A stretch of DNA of 64,000 nucleotides from Sphingomonas kaistensis (GTDB taxonomy: Bacteria > Pseudomonadota > Alphaproteobacteria > Sphingomonadales > Sphingomonadaceae): NCBI RefSeq assembly GCF_011927725.1, contig NZ_JAATJC010000001.1, positions 1,123,001 to 1,187,000 on the forward strand, written 5' to 3'. The position numbers and the translations under genes are program-made. Within the stretch, counting starts at the first letter, position 1, and every line of letters starts with the position of its first letter. Below the pieces are notes generated by a model. That model had not been told where the DNA came from. It searched no databases and saw only the letters and a list, made by a program, of their open reading frames with translations. Positions 47,476 through 56,094 of the stretch are shown here, piece after piece.

Positions 47476-49893
47476 ATGCGTCATTTGTTGCTGCTCGGTG
47501 CGTTATCGCTGGCGATGAGCACTACCGCCCTCGCCCAGTCCACGGGCTACCAGCAGCCCCCCGCACCGATCGCCCAGATCCTCGACAGCAAGCCCACCCC
47601 GGTGCCGCTGATCGACCCGACCCGCACCCGCATGGCGTTGCTGGAACGGGCCAACCTGCCCTCGATCGGGGAGCTTGCCGAGCCCGACCTAAAGCTTGCC
47701 GGTTACCGCATCAACCCGCGCAACAACGGGCAGGCCAACAGCCGCGTGCAGTGGCTGACCGGCCTGTCGCTGCAGAATGTCGCGGGCGGCGGAGCGCGCA
47801 AGGTCCAGCTTGCGGCCGGCACCCGCTTCATCGCGCCCGCCTGGTCGCCCGACGGCCAGCGGCTCGCCTTCCTGGTCGACCGGCCCGCCGGGCTTGAGCT
47901 GTGGGTGGCCGACGCCGCCACCGGCAAGGCGCGCAAGCTGACCCAGCCGATCGTCAATGCAGCGGCGACCGGCGCCGCCTTCACCTGGATGCCCGACAAT
48001 CGCTCGGTGCTGGTGCGCACGGTCGTGGCCGGCCGCGGTGCAGCCCCGGCGGCGCTCGCGAACCCGGTGCCGATCGTCCAGGTCAATGCGGGCCGCACCG
48101 CCCCCGTCCGCACCTATCAGGACCTGCTCAAGAACAGCGGCGACGAGCGGCTGTTCACCCATTATTTCACCGCCCAGCCGATGCTGGTGTCGGTCGCCGA
48201 CGGGTCGAGCCGCAAGGTGGCGAGCCCCGGCGTCTACCTCGGCGCCTCGCCCTCGCCCGATGGCCGCTACCTGCTGCTGACCCGGGTCAAGGAGCCCTTC
48301 AGCTACAATGTGCCCGCGGCGCTGTTCCCGACCGAGATCGTGATCACCGACCTTACCGGCCGGACGGTCAGGCAACTGGCGGACCTGCCGCTGCGCGACG
48401 ACGTTCCGCCGCAGTTCGACGCGGTCGCGCCGGGCCCCCGCTCGGCCCAGTGGCGCGCCGACAAGCCGGCCACCGTCGCCTGGGTCGAGGCGCAGGACGG
48501 CGGCGATGCGCGCCGCAAGGTCGCGGTGCGTGACCGCCTGTTCGAACTCGCCGCGCCCTTCGCCGGCACGCCGCGCACGTTGGCCGACATGAAGGACCGT
48601 TATGCCGGCGTGGTTTGGGGCAAGGACGACACCGCCTTCCTCGCCACCCAATGGTGGAACGACCGGCGCGAAACCCGAATCCTCGTCAACCCCGCCGCCG
48701 GCACGTCGCGCGTGCTGCTCAGCCGCAATTTCCAGGACCGCTACAACGATCCGGGCGAACCGGTCACCACGCTCAACGCCGCCGGCCGACCGGTGCTGCT
48801 GTTCGCGGCGGACGGCCAGGCGATGTTCCAGTCGGGTGCCGGCGCGCGCCGCGAGGGCGAATTCCCGTTCCTCGACCGGGTCAGCCTCGCCGACGGCAAG
48901 GCGACCCGCCTGTGGCAAAGCGCCGCGCCTTATTACGAGGACGTCGTCGCGGTACTCGACAACGAGGGCAAGCGGCTCGTCACCCGCCGCGAAAGCCGGA
49001 CCGCGCCGCCTAACCTGTTCGTCCGCACGATCGGGCAGGACCAGCCGCGCCAGCTGACCCAATTCCCCGATCCCGCGCCGCAGCTCGCGGGCGTTACCCA
49101 ACAGCTGATCACCTACAAGCGCAAGGACGGGGTCGACCTGTCGGGAACGCTCTACCTGCCCGCCGGCTACAACAAGGAGCGCGACGGGCCGCTGCCGCTC
49201 GTCATGTGGGCCTATCCGACCGAATATACCGACCCCAAGGTGGCGGGGCAGGTGGTCGACACCGACAATCGCTTCGTGCGCCCGGGCGGGATCAGCCACC
49301 TGTTCCTGCTGACCCAGGGCTATGCGGTGCTGGACGATCCCAAGATGCCGATCGTCGGCGCCGACGGGAAGGAAGCCAACGACACCTATATCGAGCAGCT
49401 CACCTCGTCGGCCGAAGCGGCGGTGGATGCGGTGGTCAAGCTGGGCGTCGCCTCGCGCGACCGGATCGCGGTCGGCGGACACAGCTATGGCGCGTTCATG
49501 ACCGCCAACCTGCTCGCGCACTCGGACCTGTTCCGCACCGGCATCGCGCGCTCAGGCGCCTATAATCGCACGCTGACGCCGTTCGGCTTCCAGGCCGAGC
49601 AGCGCACCTATTGGGAGGCGGTCGAAACTTATACCAAGATGAGCCCGTTCACCTACGCGCCCAAGATCAAGGAGCCGATCCTGCTGATCCACGGCGAGGC
49701 GGACGACAACAGCGGGACCTTCCCGGTGCAGAGCGAACGCTTCTACGCCGCGCTCAAGGGCGCCGGGGCCAATGTCCGCTACGTCGTGCTCCCCTACGAG
49801 GCCCACGGCTATCGCGCCCGTGAAAGCGTCGGCCACACCCTGTGGGAGATGACCGGCTGGCTCGACCGCTACCTCAAGCCGGCGAAGAAATAA
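47476..49893 (+). CDS. Exported S9 family prolyl oligopeptidase-type peptidase
   Basis: An 805-residue protein with signal peptide MRHLLLLGALSLAMSTTALAQ, so periplasmic or secreted. An N-terminal beta-propeller region (WSPDGQRLAFLVDRP, SPDGRYLLLTRV repeats) precedes an alpha/beta hydrolase domain. Its nucleophile elbow is VGGHSYGAFMTANLL; the Asp is in HGEADDNSG and the His in PYEAHGYRARESVGH. The layout and GDDP..-like sequences resemble plastid glutamyl endopeptidase-type S9D enzymes. The start at 47476 gives the signal peptide; the longer frame from 47257 runs inside the CDF gene. Confidence 0.92.
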   Translation: MRHLLLLGALSLAMSTTALAQSTGYQQPPAPIAQILDSKPTPVPLIDPTRTRMALLERANLPSIGELAEPDLKLAGYRINPRNNGQANSRVQWLTGLSLQNVAGGGARKVQLAAGTRFIAPAWSPDGQRLAFLVDRPAGLELWVADAATGKARKLTQPIVNAAATGAAFTWMPDNRSVLVRTVVAGRGAAPAALANPVPIVQVNAGRTAPVRTYQDLLKNSGDERLFTHYFTAQPMLVSVADGSSRKVASPGVYLGASPSPDGRYLLLTRVKEPFSYNVPAALFPTEIVITDLTGRTVRQLADLPLRDDVPPQFDAVAPGPRSAQWRADKPATVAWVEAQDGGDARRKVAVRDRLFELAAPFAGTPRTLADMKDRYAGVVWGKDDTAFLATQWWNDRRETRILVNPAAGTSRVLLSRNFQDRYNDPGEPVTTLNAAGRPVLLFAADGQAMFQSGAGARREGEFPFLDRVSLADGKATRLWQSAAPYYEDVVAVLDNEGKRLVTRRESRTAPPNLFVRTIGQDQPRQLTQFPDPAPQLAGVTQQLITYKRKDGVDLSGTLYLPAGYNKERDGPLPLVMWAYPTEYTDPKVAGQVVDTDNRFVRPGGISHLFLLTQGYAVLDDPKMPIVGADGKEANDTYIEQLTSSAEAAVDAVVKLGVASRDRIAVGGHSYGAFMTANLLAHSDLFRTGIARSGAYNRTLTPFGFQAEQRTYWEAVETYTKMSPFTYAPKIKEPILLIHGEADDNSGTFPVQSERFYAALKGAGANVRYVVLPYEAHGYRARESVGHTLWEMTGWLDRYLKPAKK

Positions 49894-49899
49894 GTCTCG

Positions 49900-49930
49900 C
49901 GCCTCCCTGCCGCGGGCCAGCGGGGAGGCG
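49900..49930. terminator. Hairpin between convergent genes
   Basis: CGCCTCCC (49900-49907) and GGGAGGCG (49923-49930) form an 8-pair stem between the S9 peptidase and the response regulator. There is no T run on either side, so it is a candidate only. Confidence 0.4.
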
Positions 49931-49938
49931 TCCCGGCT

Positions 49939-50304
49939 TCAGGACTGGCGAAGCTGCTGGAGCAAGACTCGCGGGTTGAACGGCTTGGCGAAGAAGTGGG
50001 CGTTGGTCGGCAGGTCGGCGGGTTCGGGCCGGACCACGCCCGACGCGACCAGCAACACGGTCGGCGGATGCCGTTCGCGCACGTAATGGGCAAGGCGCAG
50101 GCCATCCATCGAGCCGGGCATCTCGATATCGGTCAGCACCGCGAAGATGCTCTGTTGCTGGTCGAGGATGCGGATCGCCTCGTCGGCGTCGCCCGCGCCG
50201 TACACGATGAAGCCGCGATCCTCGAAGAAATCGACGAGATCGTCGCGCACGAAGGGCTCGTCCTCGACAACGAGGATGGACTTGCGGCTGGCCGGACCAG
50301 TCAT
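49939..50304 (-). CDS. Single-domain response regulator
   Basis: A 121-residue receiver with no output domain. It has SILVVEDEPFVRDDLVDFF, the phospho-acceptor Asp in LTDIEMPGSMDGLRLA and the conserved Lys in HFFAKPFNPRVLL; the Thr/Ser position is VASG. It lies 4 bases downstream of the HWE kinase on the same strand, so it is probably its cognate receiver or a phosphate sink. Single-domain regulators paired with HWE kinases are common in alphaproteobacteria. Confidence 0.9.
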   Translation of the reverse strand: MTGPASRKSILVVEDEPFVRDDLVDFFEDRGFIVYGAGDADEAIRILDQQQSIFAVLTDIEMPGSMDGLRLAHYVRERHPPTVLLVASGVVRPEPADLPTNAHFFAKPFNPRVLLQQLRQS

Positions 50305-50308
50305 CGCC

Positions 50309-52033
50309 TCACCCTGAGCGCGGGGGCGACAGGGCGGACATGTCCGCGTCGATCGCGAATTCGACCCCGGCCGGATCGAACCGCAGGACCGTGCTGCCGT
50401 CGAAATAGGACTGGAGTGAACGCTCGATCATCCGTGACCCGAAGCCTCGTTTCTGAGGGGCGCTAACCAGCGGACCGCCGACTTCTTTCCAATCGAAACG
50501 AAAGCGTTTCGATGAATGGTCGTCGCCGTCCTCGTGCCACTGGATAAGGACCTTGCCATGCTCGTTGCTGAGCGCGCCATATTTGCAGGCGTTGGTCGCC
50601 AGTTCGTGGAGCGCGAGCGTCAGGGCGAGGCCGGCCGACCCCGGCACCACCACATCGCCGCCGACGATCTCGATCCGGTCCTTGAACCCTTCCGCGGCGC
50701 TCAGGCCCGAAGCGACGATGTCCTTGAGCGAGGCTTCATCCCATGCGGTGGCGGTCAGCACGTCGGTCGCCTTGCCGAACGCGGTCAGCCGCGCTGCAAA
50801 GGCTTCGGCCGCCTCGTCGACGCTGCTTGCGCGGCGGAAGGTCTGGCTGGCGATCGCCTGCACCATGGTGAGGACGTTTTTGAGGCGATGGCCAAGCTCG
50901 GCGTTGAGCAGCCGCTGCCGTTCCTGCGCCTGCACAAGCTCGGTCGTGTCGCGTGACACCGACAGGATCCTGGCCGGCTTGCCGTCCGGGTCGAGGATCG
51001 GCGCAACCGACACGTCCCACCATTTGGGCGTGCCCTTGAAGGTGTTGGCCTCGGCGATGAACTTGGCGGGCCGGCCGGCGCGCGCCGCTTCGATCGCGTC
51101 CTTGGCAAGGTTGTTGCCTTCGCCTTCCCAGAACGAAGGCCAGGGGCATTCGGCGACCGCGGCGAAGTCGTCGATCTCCATCACCTTCTGTCCGCCTTCG
51201 CTCATGAAGGTCAGGTTGCCGTCGAGATCGAGCACCTTGATGCAGTCGGTGGAGCTGCGCAGCACTTCGCTGAGGAAGGCCTCGCGCTCGGCTAGGCTGG
51301 CAACCGCGCGGTGGACCGTGGTCGAATCGTAGCCGCCGACGAAGATGCCGATGACCGCGCCGGAATCGTCGCGGATCGGCTCGAACAGCAGCTCGATGAA
51401 GCTCGTGTCCTCGTTGTGCGACAGCTGCAGCTCGCTGCGCGCCGCGACATAGCGCTGGCCGGTCGCATAAACCTGGTCGAGGACGGTGAAGAAGCCCTGG
51501 GCTTCGAGTTCGGGGAACACCTCCCGCACCGGTCGGCCGACATAGTCGCGCTCCCCGCCGATCTCGCGATAGGCATCATTGACGTAGGCGAAGACATGGC
51601 TCGGCCCGGTCAGGACCGCAGCGAAGCCCGGCATCTGGTCGAGCATCGCGCGCTGCCGCATTTCCTCGGCGGTGCGGATCTCGTCCTGCAGCACTTCCTG
51701 CGTGGTTTCGTTCACCACCACCATCATGCCGCCGATCGCGCCGTCGTCGTCGAGCGCGGGTGAGTAAGCGAGGTCGAAATAGATGACGTCCTGGCGCCCG
51801 TGGCGGTGGAGCACCATGCGCTGGTTGCGGAAGGTCTCGACATGCCCGCCACGCACCTTGCGCAGCATGTCGGCGTTCCAGTCCGCGATCTCGGGCCAGG
51901 CCTCGGCGACCGGCAGCGCCATCTTGTTCACGCCCTGCGTCAGCACCGCATAGGCGTCGTTGTAGATCATAAGCCCCTGCTCGCCCCACAGCAGCACCAT
52001 CGCGGCGGGCGAGCGGATCATCATGCCGACCAT
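50309..52033 (-). CDS. HWE-family sensor histidine kinase with PAS domains
   Basis: At least 574 residues, without membrane helices. Successive PAS-like domains occupy about residues 1-370: an N-terminal one with MVLLWGEQGLMIYNDAY, then AVLTGPSHVFAYVNDAYREI and KVLDLDGNLTFMSEGGQKVMEIDD. The HWE kinase domain starts LNAELGHRLKNVLTMVQAIA with the phospho-acceptor His, and has HELATNACKYGAL and the diagnostic FRFDWKEVGGP. Homology appears to continue upstream of this first canonical ATG: the frame stays open to 52192 and encodes ADWGAAGFRSPAEWPAGLKG, family-like PAS lead-in. An ATA at 52181-52183 with AGGA seven bases upstream is the likely true start (624 residues). Confidence 0.9.
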   Translation of the reverse strand: MVGMMIRSPAAMVLLWGEQGLMIYNDAYAVLTQGVNKMALPVAEAWPEIADWNADMLRKVRGGHVETFRNQRMVLHRHGRQDVIYFDLAYSPALDDDGAIGGMMVVVNETTQEVLQDEIRTAEEMRQRAMLDQMPGFAAVLTGPSHVFAYVNDAYREIGGERDYVGRPVREVFPELEAQGFFTVLDQVYATGQRYVAARSELQLSHNEDTSFIELLFEPIRDDSGAVIGIFVGGYDSTTVHRAVASLAEREAFLSEVLRSSTDCIKVLDLDGNLTFMSEGGQKVMEIDDFAAVAECPWPSFWEGEGNNLAKDAIEAARAGRPAKFIAEANTFKGTPKWWDVSVAPILDPDGKPARILSVSRDTTELVQAQERQRLLNAELGHRLKNVLTMVQAIASQTFRRASSVDEAAEAFAARLTAFGKATDVLTATAWDEASLKDIVASGLSAAEGFKDRIEIVGGDVVVPGSAGLALTLALHELATNACKYGALSNEHGKVLIQWHEDGDDHSSKRFRFDWKEVGGPLVSAPQKRGFGSRMIERSLQSYFDGSTVLRFDPAGVEFAIDADMSALSPPRSG

Positions 52034-52231
52034 GCCCTTGAGCCCGGCCGGCCATTCGGCAGGCGAGCGGAACCCGGCCGCGCCCCAATCGGCCTCGGCG
52101 ATCTGCCGCGCCGTCTCTGACGGCCAGTCGAGGAAGGCGACCGCGGGGTTGGCGTGGAGCGCCTGATGGGGAGTGCTAGCTATCGTGGCGTCCTAGAATC
52201 AGCGGGCGGGAAGGAAAACCGATGCCTGGGT

Positions 52232-53026
52232 TCAGACCGCGACCGGGGCGGAAATGTGCGGATGCGGATCGTATCCGACCACCTCGAAATCTTCCAGATC
52301 GTAGCTGAACAGGTCCTGTCCCCGGTCCTTGATCCGAAGCCGGGGCAGGGGCCTGACCTCGCGGCCCAGTTGCAGCCGGGCCTGGTCGAGGTGGTTGGAA
52401 TAAAGATGCACGTCGCCGCCGGTCCATACGAACACGCCCGGCTCCAGCCCGCATTCGCGGGCGAGCATGTGGGTGAGCAGCGCATAGCTGGCGATGTTGA
52501 ACGGCACGCCGAGGAACAGGTCGGCGCTGCGCTGATAAAGCTGGAGGTTCAGCCGCCCGGCCGCGACCTGGGTCTGGAACAGGCAATGGCACGGCGCCAG
52601 CGCCATCCGCGCGATCTCGCCCGGGTTCCAGGCGGTGACGATCTGCCGCCGGCTCACCGGGTCCTTGCGGATCAGGTCGACCAGCTCGCGGATCTGGTCG
52701 ATATGCCGCCCGTCCGCCGCTTCCCAGTCGCGCCACTGCTTGCCGTAGACGGGTCCAAGATCGCCCGCCTCATCGGCCCATTCGTCCCAGATGCTGACCT
52801 TGCGCTCCTGCAGCCAGCGCACGTTGGTGTCGCCGTTCAGGAACCACAGCAGTTCGACGATGATCGAGCGCAGGTGCAGTTTCTTGGTCGTCACCAGCGG
52901 GAACCCGTCGGCCAGGTCGAAGCGCATCTGGGCGCCGAACAGCGACAGGGTGCCGGTGCCGGTGCGGTCGGCCTGGGGAACGCCGTGCTCCAGCACCTGC
53001 GCCATGAGATCGTGATAAGCCTGCAT
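52232..53026 (-). CDS. thyA: Thymidylate synthase
   Basis: A 264-residue enzyme making dTMP from dUMP with methylene-tetrahydrofolate. Its length equals that of E. coli ThyA. Family segments: [63 protein letters not shown], and LAPCHCLFQ with catalytic Cys146. [20 protein letters not shown] and [16 protein letters not shown] complete the site. Divergent from the RadC-like gene over 149 bases. The kinase gene lies just downstream on the same strand. Confidence 0.98.
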   Translation of the reverse strand: MQAYHDLMAQVLEHGVPQADRTGTGTLSLFGAQMRFDLADGFPLVTTKKLHLRSIIVELLWFLNGDTNVRWLQERKVSIWDEWADEAGDLGPVYGKQWRDWEAADGRHIDQIRELVDLIRKDPVSRRQIVTAWNPGEIARMALAPCHCLFQTQVAAGRLNLQLYQRSADLFLGVPFNIASYALLTHMLARECGLEPGVFVWTGGDVHLYSNHLDQARLQLGREVRPLPRLRIKDRGQDLFSYDLEDFEVVGYDPHPHISAPVAV

Positions 53027-53175
53027 GCGGCAACGGTAGCGCGGTCGCGCGCGCCTGCGTAGTCCCCCCGCGCCCGCCCGAGGTTCGTCCGAAACGGATC
53101 AGGCTTCCCCGCCACACCTCCAAAGCGGACACGCTTGCGCTGGCTGCCGCGCGTCGGGCGGCATAGCCCTGTGTC

Positions 53176-53571
53176 ATGCTTCAGCGTGCCGAAACTCCTG
53201 TTGCACTCAATGGGGTCGAGGCGAGCCGGTCGTTCTTCGCTCCCTGCTTCGCCCGCTCCACCACCGAAAGTCTGTGGGTCGCCCACCTCGATGACGAGGC
53301 GCGATGCATCCATCTCGCCAGCTACGACGGCAACGCGGACGCGGTCGACATCCCGGTGCGGGCGATCATCGGCGACGCGATCCGCCTCGACAGCGCGGGC
53401 ATCATCCTGGCCCACAACCATCCCAGCGGACGGGTCACTCCCTCGCGCTCAGACAAGGTCGCCACCAGGGCGTTGGCCATCGCTGCCGAAGCGATCGACC
53501 TGACCCTGCTCGACCACCTCGTGTTTGCCGGCGACGATTGCGCCAGCTTCCGCCGGCTGGGCCTGCTCTAG
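53176..53571 (+). CDS. Short RadC-like JAB/MPN domain protein
   Basis: A 131-residue protein consisting of little more than the RadC JAB (MPN+) metalloprotease-like domain. The JAMM motif is visible: Glu in TTESLWVAHLDDEARCI, then HNHPSGRVTPSRSDKVATRAL with HxH and the distal Ser and Asp. DHLVFAGDD is the usual C-terminal strand. The N-terminal helix-hairpin-helix region of full RadC (about 220 residues) is absent. The biochemical activity of RadC proteins is unknown; a DNA repair role is not supported. Such short versions also occur on mobile elements, but nothing mobile is seen here. Confidence 0.82.
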   Translation: MLQRAETPVALNGVEASRSFFAPCFARSTTESLWVAHLDDEARCIHLASYDGNADAVDIPVRAIIGDAIRLDSAGIILAHNHPSGRVTPSRSDKVATRALAIAAEAIDLTLLDHLVFAGDDCASFRRLGLL

Positions 53572-53667
53572 GCCGTCTTTCCGCGCGACGCGGTGCCGTC
53601 CGGCCGCTCATCCCCCGTTGACCGGGCTGCGACCTCCGGCGCATTTGCCGGGCGGAGGAGCCTGCCC

Positions 53668-54216
53668 ATGTCGCCACCCACCATCGAGACCGAACGCCTG
53701 ATCCTGCGCGGGATACAGGAAGCCGACCTCGACGGCTGGGCCGAGCTGATGGGTGATCCCGACAGCGCGCGCTTCATCGGCGGGGTGATGAAGCGGGCCG
53801 GTGCCTGGCGCAGCATGGCGGCGTTTGCCGGATCGTGGTCGCTCAAGGGGTTTGGCATGTTCTCGGTGGTCGAAAAGTCGACCGGCCGGTGGATCGGCCG
53901 CCTCGGCCCGTGGCAACCCGAGGGATGGCCAGGCACCGAGGTCGGGTGGAGCCTGCTCAAGTCGGCGTGGGGGCGGGGCTATGCCGCCGAGGGCGCCACC
54001 GCGGCGATCGACTGGGCCTTCGATAATCTCGGGTGGAGCGAGGTCATCCACGTCATCGACGTCGACAACGCCCCTTCGATCGCGCTCGCCGAGCGGCTGG
54101 GATCGACCGACCTGGGGCCGTGCGCGCTTCCGCCGCCGCTCGACAAGTATAACGTCCATGCCTGGGGCCAGTCGCGCGATCAGTGGCTCGCCCGGCAAGC
54201 CGCCACGTCCGCGTGA
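53668..54216 (+). CDS. GNAT family N-acetyltransferase (RimJ/RimL-like)
   Basis: A 182-residue protein starting MSPPTIETERLILRGIQEADLDGW, the typical ETERLxLR opening of RimJ/RimL-type GNAT enzymes. The acetyl-CoA site appears as EVGWSLLKSAWGRGYAAEGATAAIDWAF and the end as VIDVDNAPSIALAERLG. The acceptor is unknown. The start at 53668 has GGAGGAG ten bases upstream; the longer frame from 53593 is rejected. The stop overlaps the GTG of a small Cys-containing gene. Confidence 0.92.
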   Translation: MSPPTIETERLILRGIQEADLDGWAELMGDPDSARFIGGVMKRAGAWRSMAAFAGSWSLKGFGMFSVVEKSTGRWIGRLGPWQPEGWPGTEVGWSLLKSAWGRGYAAEGATAAIDWAFDNLGWSEVIHVIDVDNAPSIALAERLGSTDLGPCALPPPLDKYNVHAWGQSRDQWLARQAATSA

Positions 54217-54401
54217 AACGCACCCGGCTCAGCATCTGCCGGGCCAAGTGCGCCTATCCGTCCGAAGCCGACGCCCGCGCCGCCGCGCTCGCCGCCGGGC
54301 TCGACCTTCGTCCCTACCCCTGCGACCGCTGCCGCGCCCACCACCTCACCAGCCGCCGCAAGGGCAAGCGCGTGCCCCGGCCGGTCGCCGCATCACTGTA
54401 A
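54213..54401 (+). CDS. Small Cys/His-containing basic protein
   Basis: A 62-residue basic protein with CRAKCAYPSEADARAAA, then PYPCDRCRAHHLTSRRKGKR. The CxxxC...CxxC-HH arrangement suggests a small zinc-binding fold; a similar C..C..(W/H)HLT pattern occurs in short phage and plasmid proteins. The GTG start at 54213 overlaps the GNAT stop (GTGA); an ATG at 54183 in the same frame lies within the GNAT gene. Function unknown. A bidirectional terminator follows at 54470. Confidence 0.6.
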   Translation: MKRTRLSICRAKCAYPSEADARAAALAAGLDLRPYPCDRCRAHHLTSRRKGKRVPRPVAASL

Positions 54402-54469
54402 GCGACCGCTTCCAGTGGAATTCGGACGGGGGGCGGCCACGCCGCAGCGATCTGACGCCGGGCACATGA

Positions 54470-54500
54470 AAAAGGGCACCCGCATCGCGGGCGCCCTTTT
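54470..54500. terminator. Bidirectional rho-independent terminator
   Basis: AAAAGGGCACCCG (54470-54482) pairs with CGGGCGCCCTTTT (54488-54500) apart from one A-C mismatch, around a 5-base loop. The A run on the left and T run on the right give a U tract on both strands, serving the convergent genes ending at 54401 and 54526. Confidence 0.87.
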
Positions 54501-54525
54501 CCTGTTCGAACGTCTCGTTGGTCGT

Positions 54526-55341
54526 TCAGGCCAGTCGCGCAACCGCGTTGACCGAACGGCGGCGGCGCATGCTGGCACCGATCGCACCGAAACCGAGCAG
54601 CATCATCGCCCAGGTCGAAGGCTCGGGCACCGCGCCGATCGGGGTCTGCACGGTTCCGACCGAACCACCGCCAATGAACACGGCCGAGTCGTAGGAGCTG
54701 TCACCGACGTCCTGGATGATGAAGCTCAGCGAATAGTTGGCGCCGGCCGTGAGCCCGAGGGCCGAGGCGGTGAGGACGGTCGTCAGGCCATCGTAGCCGA
54801 CCGGCAGCGCGCCGCCTTCGTTGTTCCGGAAGAAGCCGGCATTGCTGCCCAGGTTCACGTTGTTGATCGTGACCGCGCCGCCGCCGCCGGGGACCTGCGC
54901 CAGGTTGACGTTGTTGAAGCCCGGACCATTCAGCAGAAGCTGGAAGAAGTCGTTGAAGTTCGTCCCGACGAACTCGTTATATTCTTCGGACGCGAACACG
55001 TAATTGAAGAACAGGCTGTCGGACGTCGTGGTGAAATTCAGGGTGAGGTTGCTGCTATCGCCGTCACCCGAACATTGCGAGGTCGTGTTGGCGCTTCCAA
55101 CGCAGCCGAGCGAGCCGGTTGTCAGGACGACGCCCTGACTGATGCCAACGCCGGCCGTGCCGTTCGTGAACGTACCGTTCTGGGTATTGGTGGTTAGCGA
55201 CGAACTGTTTACCGTGATGCCGGTGCCGGTCAGCGCGGAGCCAAGCTGGGTCCCGTTATTGTTGAGAACGGTGTCCACAGCCATTGCCGGCGCGGCAGAA
55301 GCCATCAGAGCCGCGGCCGCGACCCAGGTAAACTTGCCCAT
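54526..55341 (-). CDS. Choice-of-anchor L protein with PEPxxWA-CTERM tail
   Basis: A 271-residue exported protein. Signal peptide MGKFTWVAAAALMASAAPAMA sets the start at 55341; the open frame upstream to 55416 crosses the promoter. The body carries the choice-of-anchor L hallmark SLFFNYVFASEEYNEFVGTNFND followed by FFQLLLNGPG. The domain occurs in surface proteins with alternative anchors. The C terminus has VPEPSTWAMMLLGFG, a hydrophobic stretch and MRRRR: a PEPxxWA-CTERM exosortase signal nearly identical to that of the gene at 8367. It contains two Cys near residue 100 (GCVGSANTTSQC). A perfect CtrA box lies 50 bases upstream. Confidence 0.92.
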   Translation of the reverse strand: MGKFTWVAAAALMASAAPAMAVDTVLNNNGTQLGSALTGTGITVNSSSLTTNTQNGTFTNGTAGVGISQGVVLTTGSLGCVGSANTTSQCSGDGDSSNLTLNFTTTSDSLFFNYVFASEEYNEFVGTNFNDFFQLLLNGPGFNNVNLAQVPGGGGAVTINNVNLGSNAGFFRNNEGGALPVGYDGLTTVLTASALGLTAGANYSLSFIIQDVGDSSYDSAVFIGGGSVGTVQTPIGAVPEPSTWAMMLLGFGAIGASMRRRRSVNAVARLA

Positions 55342-55587
55342 CTTGGTAATCCCCCCGCTACAAACGCTCGACTGGCGCCAGGCGGCTGGGCTTAATCTAT
55401 TGTTAAACTGCGTCAAGCGCCGCGGTATTACTTAAGTTCGTTAACGTCCCATAGTGGGATTTAAGCACCGTCACATGACCGCCTCAAGGCTCGTTGCACG
55501 CAAGCGAATGGCCACGGCCCGTCATTGTATCCCCGACCGAACGGCATCATGATCGCCGGATCACTCCGGACAGCAGGAGAAGCTGAT
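55342..55587. promoter_or_regulatory. Divergent promoter region with CtrA-type sites
   Basis: 246 bases between the choice-of-anchor L gene and a divergent exported protein gene. TTAA occurs at 55392, 55403, 55432, 55441 and 55461. The first pair forms a perfect CtrA box; the pair at 55432/55441 has a five-base spacer and is imperfect. A ribosome-binding site for the leftward gene (GGGGGGAT at 55352-55359, complement) is strong. Confidence 0.55.
55392..55406 (-). promoter_or_regulatory. Perfect CtrA box (TTAA-N7-TTAA)
   Basis: TTAATCTATTGTTAA matches TTAA-N7-TTAA exactly and lies 50 bases upstream of the choice-of-anchor L start. This is the same arrangement as at the other PEPxxWA-CTERM gene (8320-8334). 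Confidence 0.65.
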
Positions 55588-56073
55588 ATGCGTCTGTTTG
55601 TCGCGATCGTTGCGTCGGCCGTCCTTGCCACCCCGGCCTGGGCGCAGGCTCAATTGTCCAGCGCCGACAGGGCGGCCGCCTTTCGTGCGGCGGGCTTCCG
55701 GCAGGTCGGCGGCCAGTGGCGCTCCTGCGATGCGCCCCAGGGCAGCGTCTACGAACCGGGGAAGATCGAACTGGTCCAGGACCTCAACGGTGACGGACGC
55801 CCCGAAGCGATCATCACCGAAGGCAGCAGCTTCTGCTACGGCGGCGACGAGGTCGGCTTTTCGCTGGTCAGCAAGGGTGCCGGTGCAAGCTGGACCCGGA
55901 TCCTCAGCAGCGCGGGCATCGCCCGCGTGCTCAAGACCAGGGGTGCCAACGGTTGGCCCGACCTCGAGATCGGCGGGCAAGGCTTCTGCTTCCCCGTGCA
56001 ACGGTGGAACGGTACCGAATATCGGACGATCCGTTTCCAGTATGAAGGCAAGCCCTGCAAGCCGCCGCGCTGA
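55588..56073 (+). CDS. Exported protein of unknown function
   Basis: A 161-residue protein with signal peptide MRLFVAIVASAVLATPAWAQ; cleavage after AWA is likely. The mature part has an FRAAGFRQVGGQWRSCD segment and DLNGDGRPEAIITEGSSFCYG, which is FG-GAP/VCBS-like (a calcium-binding-type DxNxDGxxE strand), and ends in FCFPVQRWNGTEYRTIRFQYEGKPCK. Four cysteines suggest disulfides. The start at 55588 follows a good AGGAGA site; the frame from 55525 has no signal peptide. I do not recognise a named family. Confidence 0.78.
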   Translation: MRLFVAIVASAVLATPAWAQAQLSSADRAAAFRAAGFRQVGGQWRSCDAPQGSVYEPGKIELVQDLNGDGRPEAIITEGSSFCYGGDEVGFSLVSKGAGASWTRILSSAGIARVLKTRGANGWPDLEIGGQGFCFPVQRWNGTEYRTIRFQYEGKPCKPPR

Positions 56074-56094
56074 GCGCTCGCAATTGCTCCGGGG

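Noticed and set aside
53176..54401. RadC-like, GNAT and small Cys genes as a mobile or defence island
   Set aside because: No integrase, transposase, repeats, tRNA target or composition shift; flanked by core thyA and by a CTERM gene.
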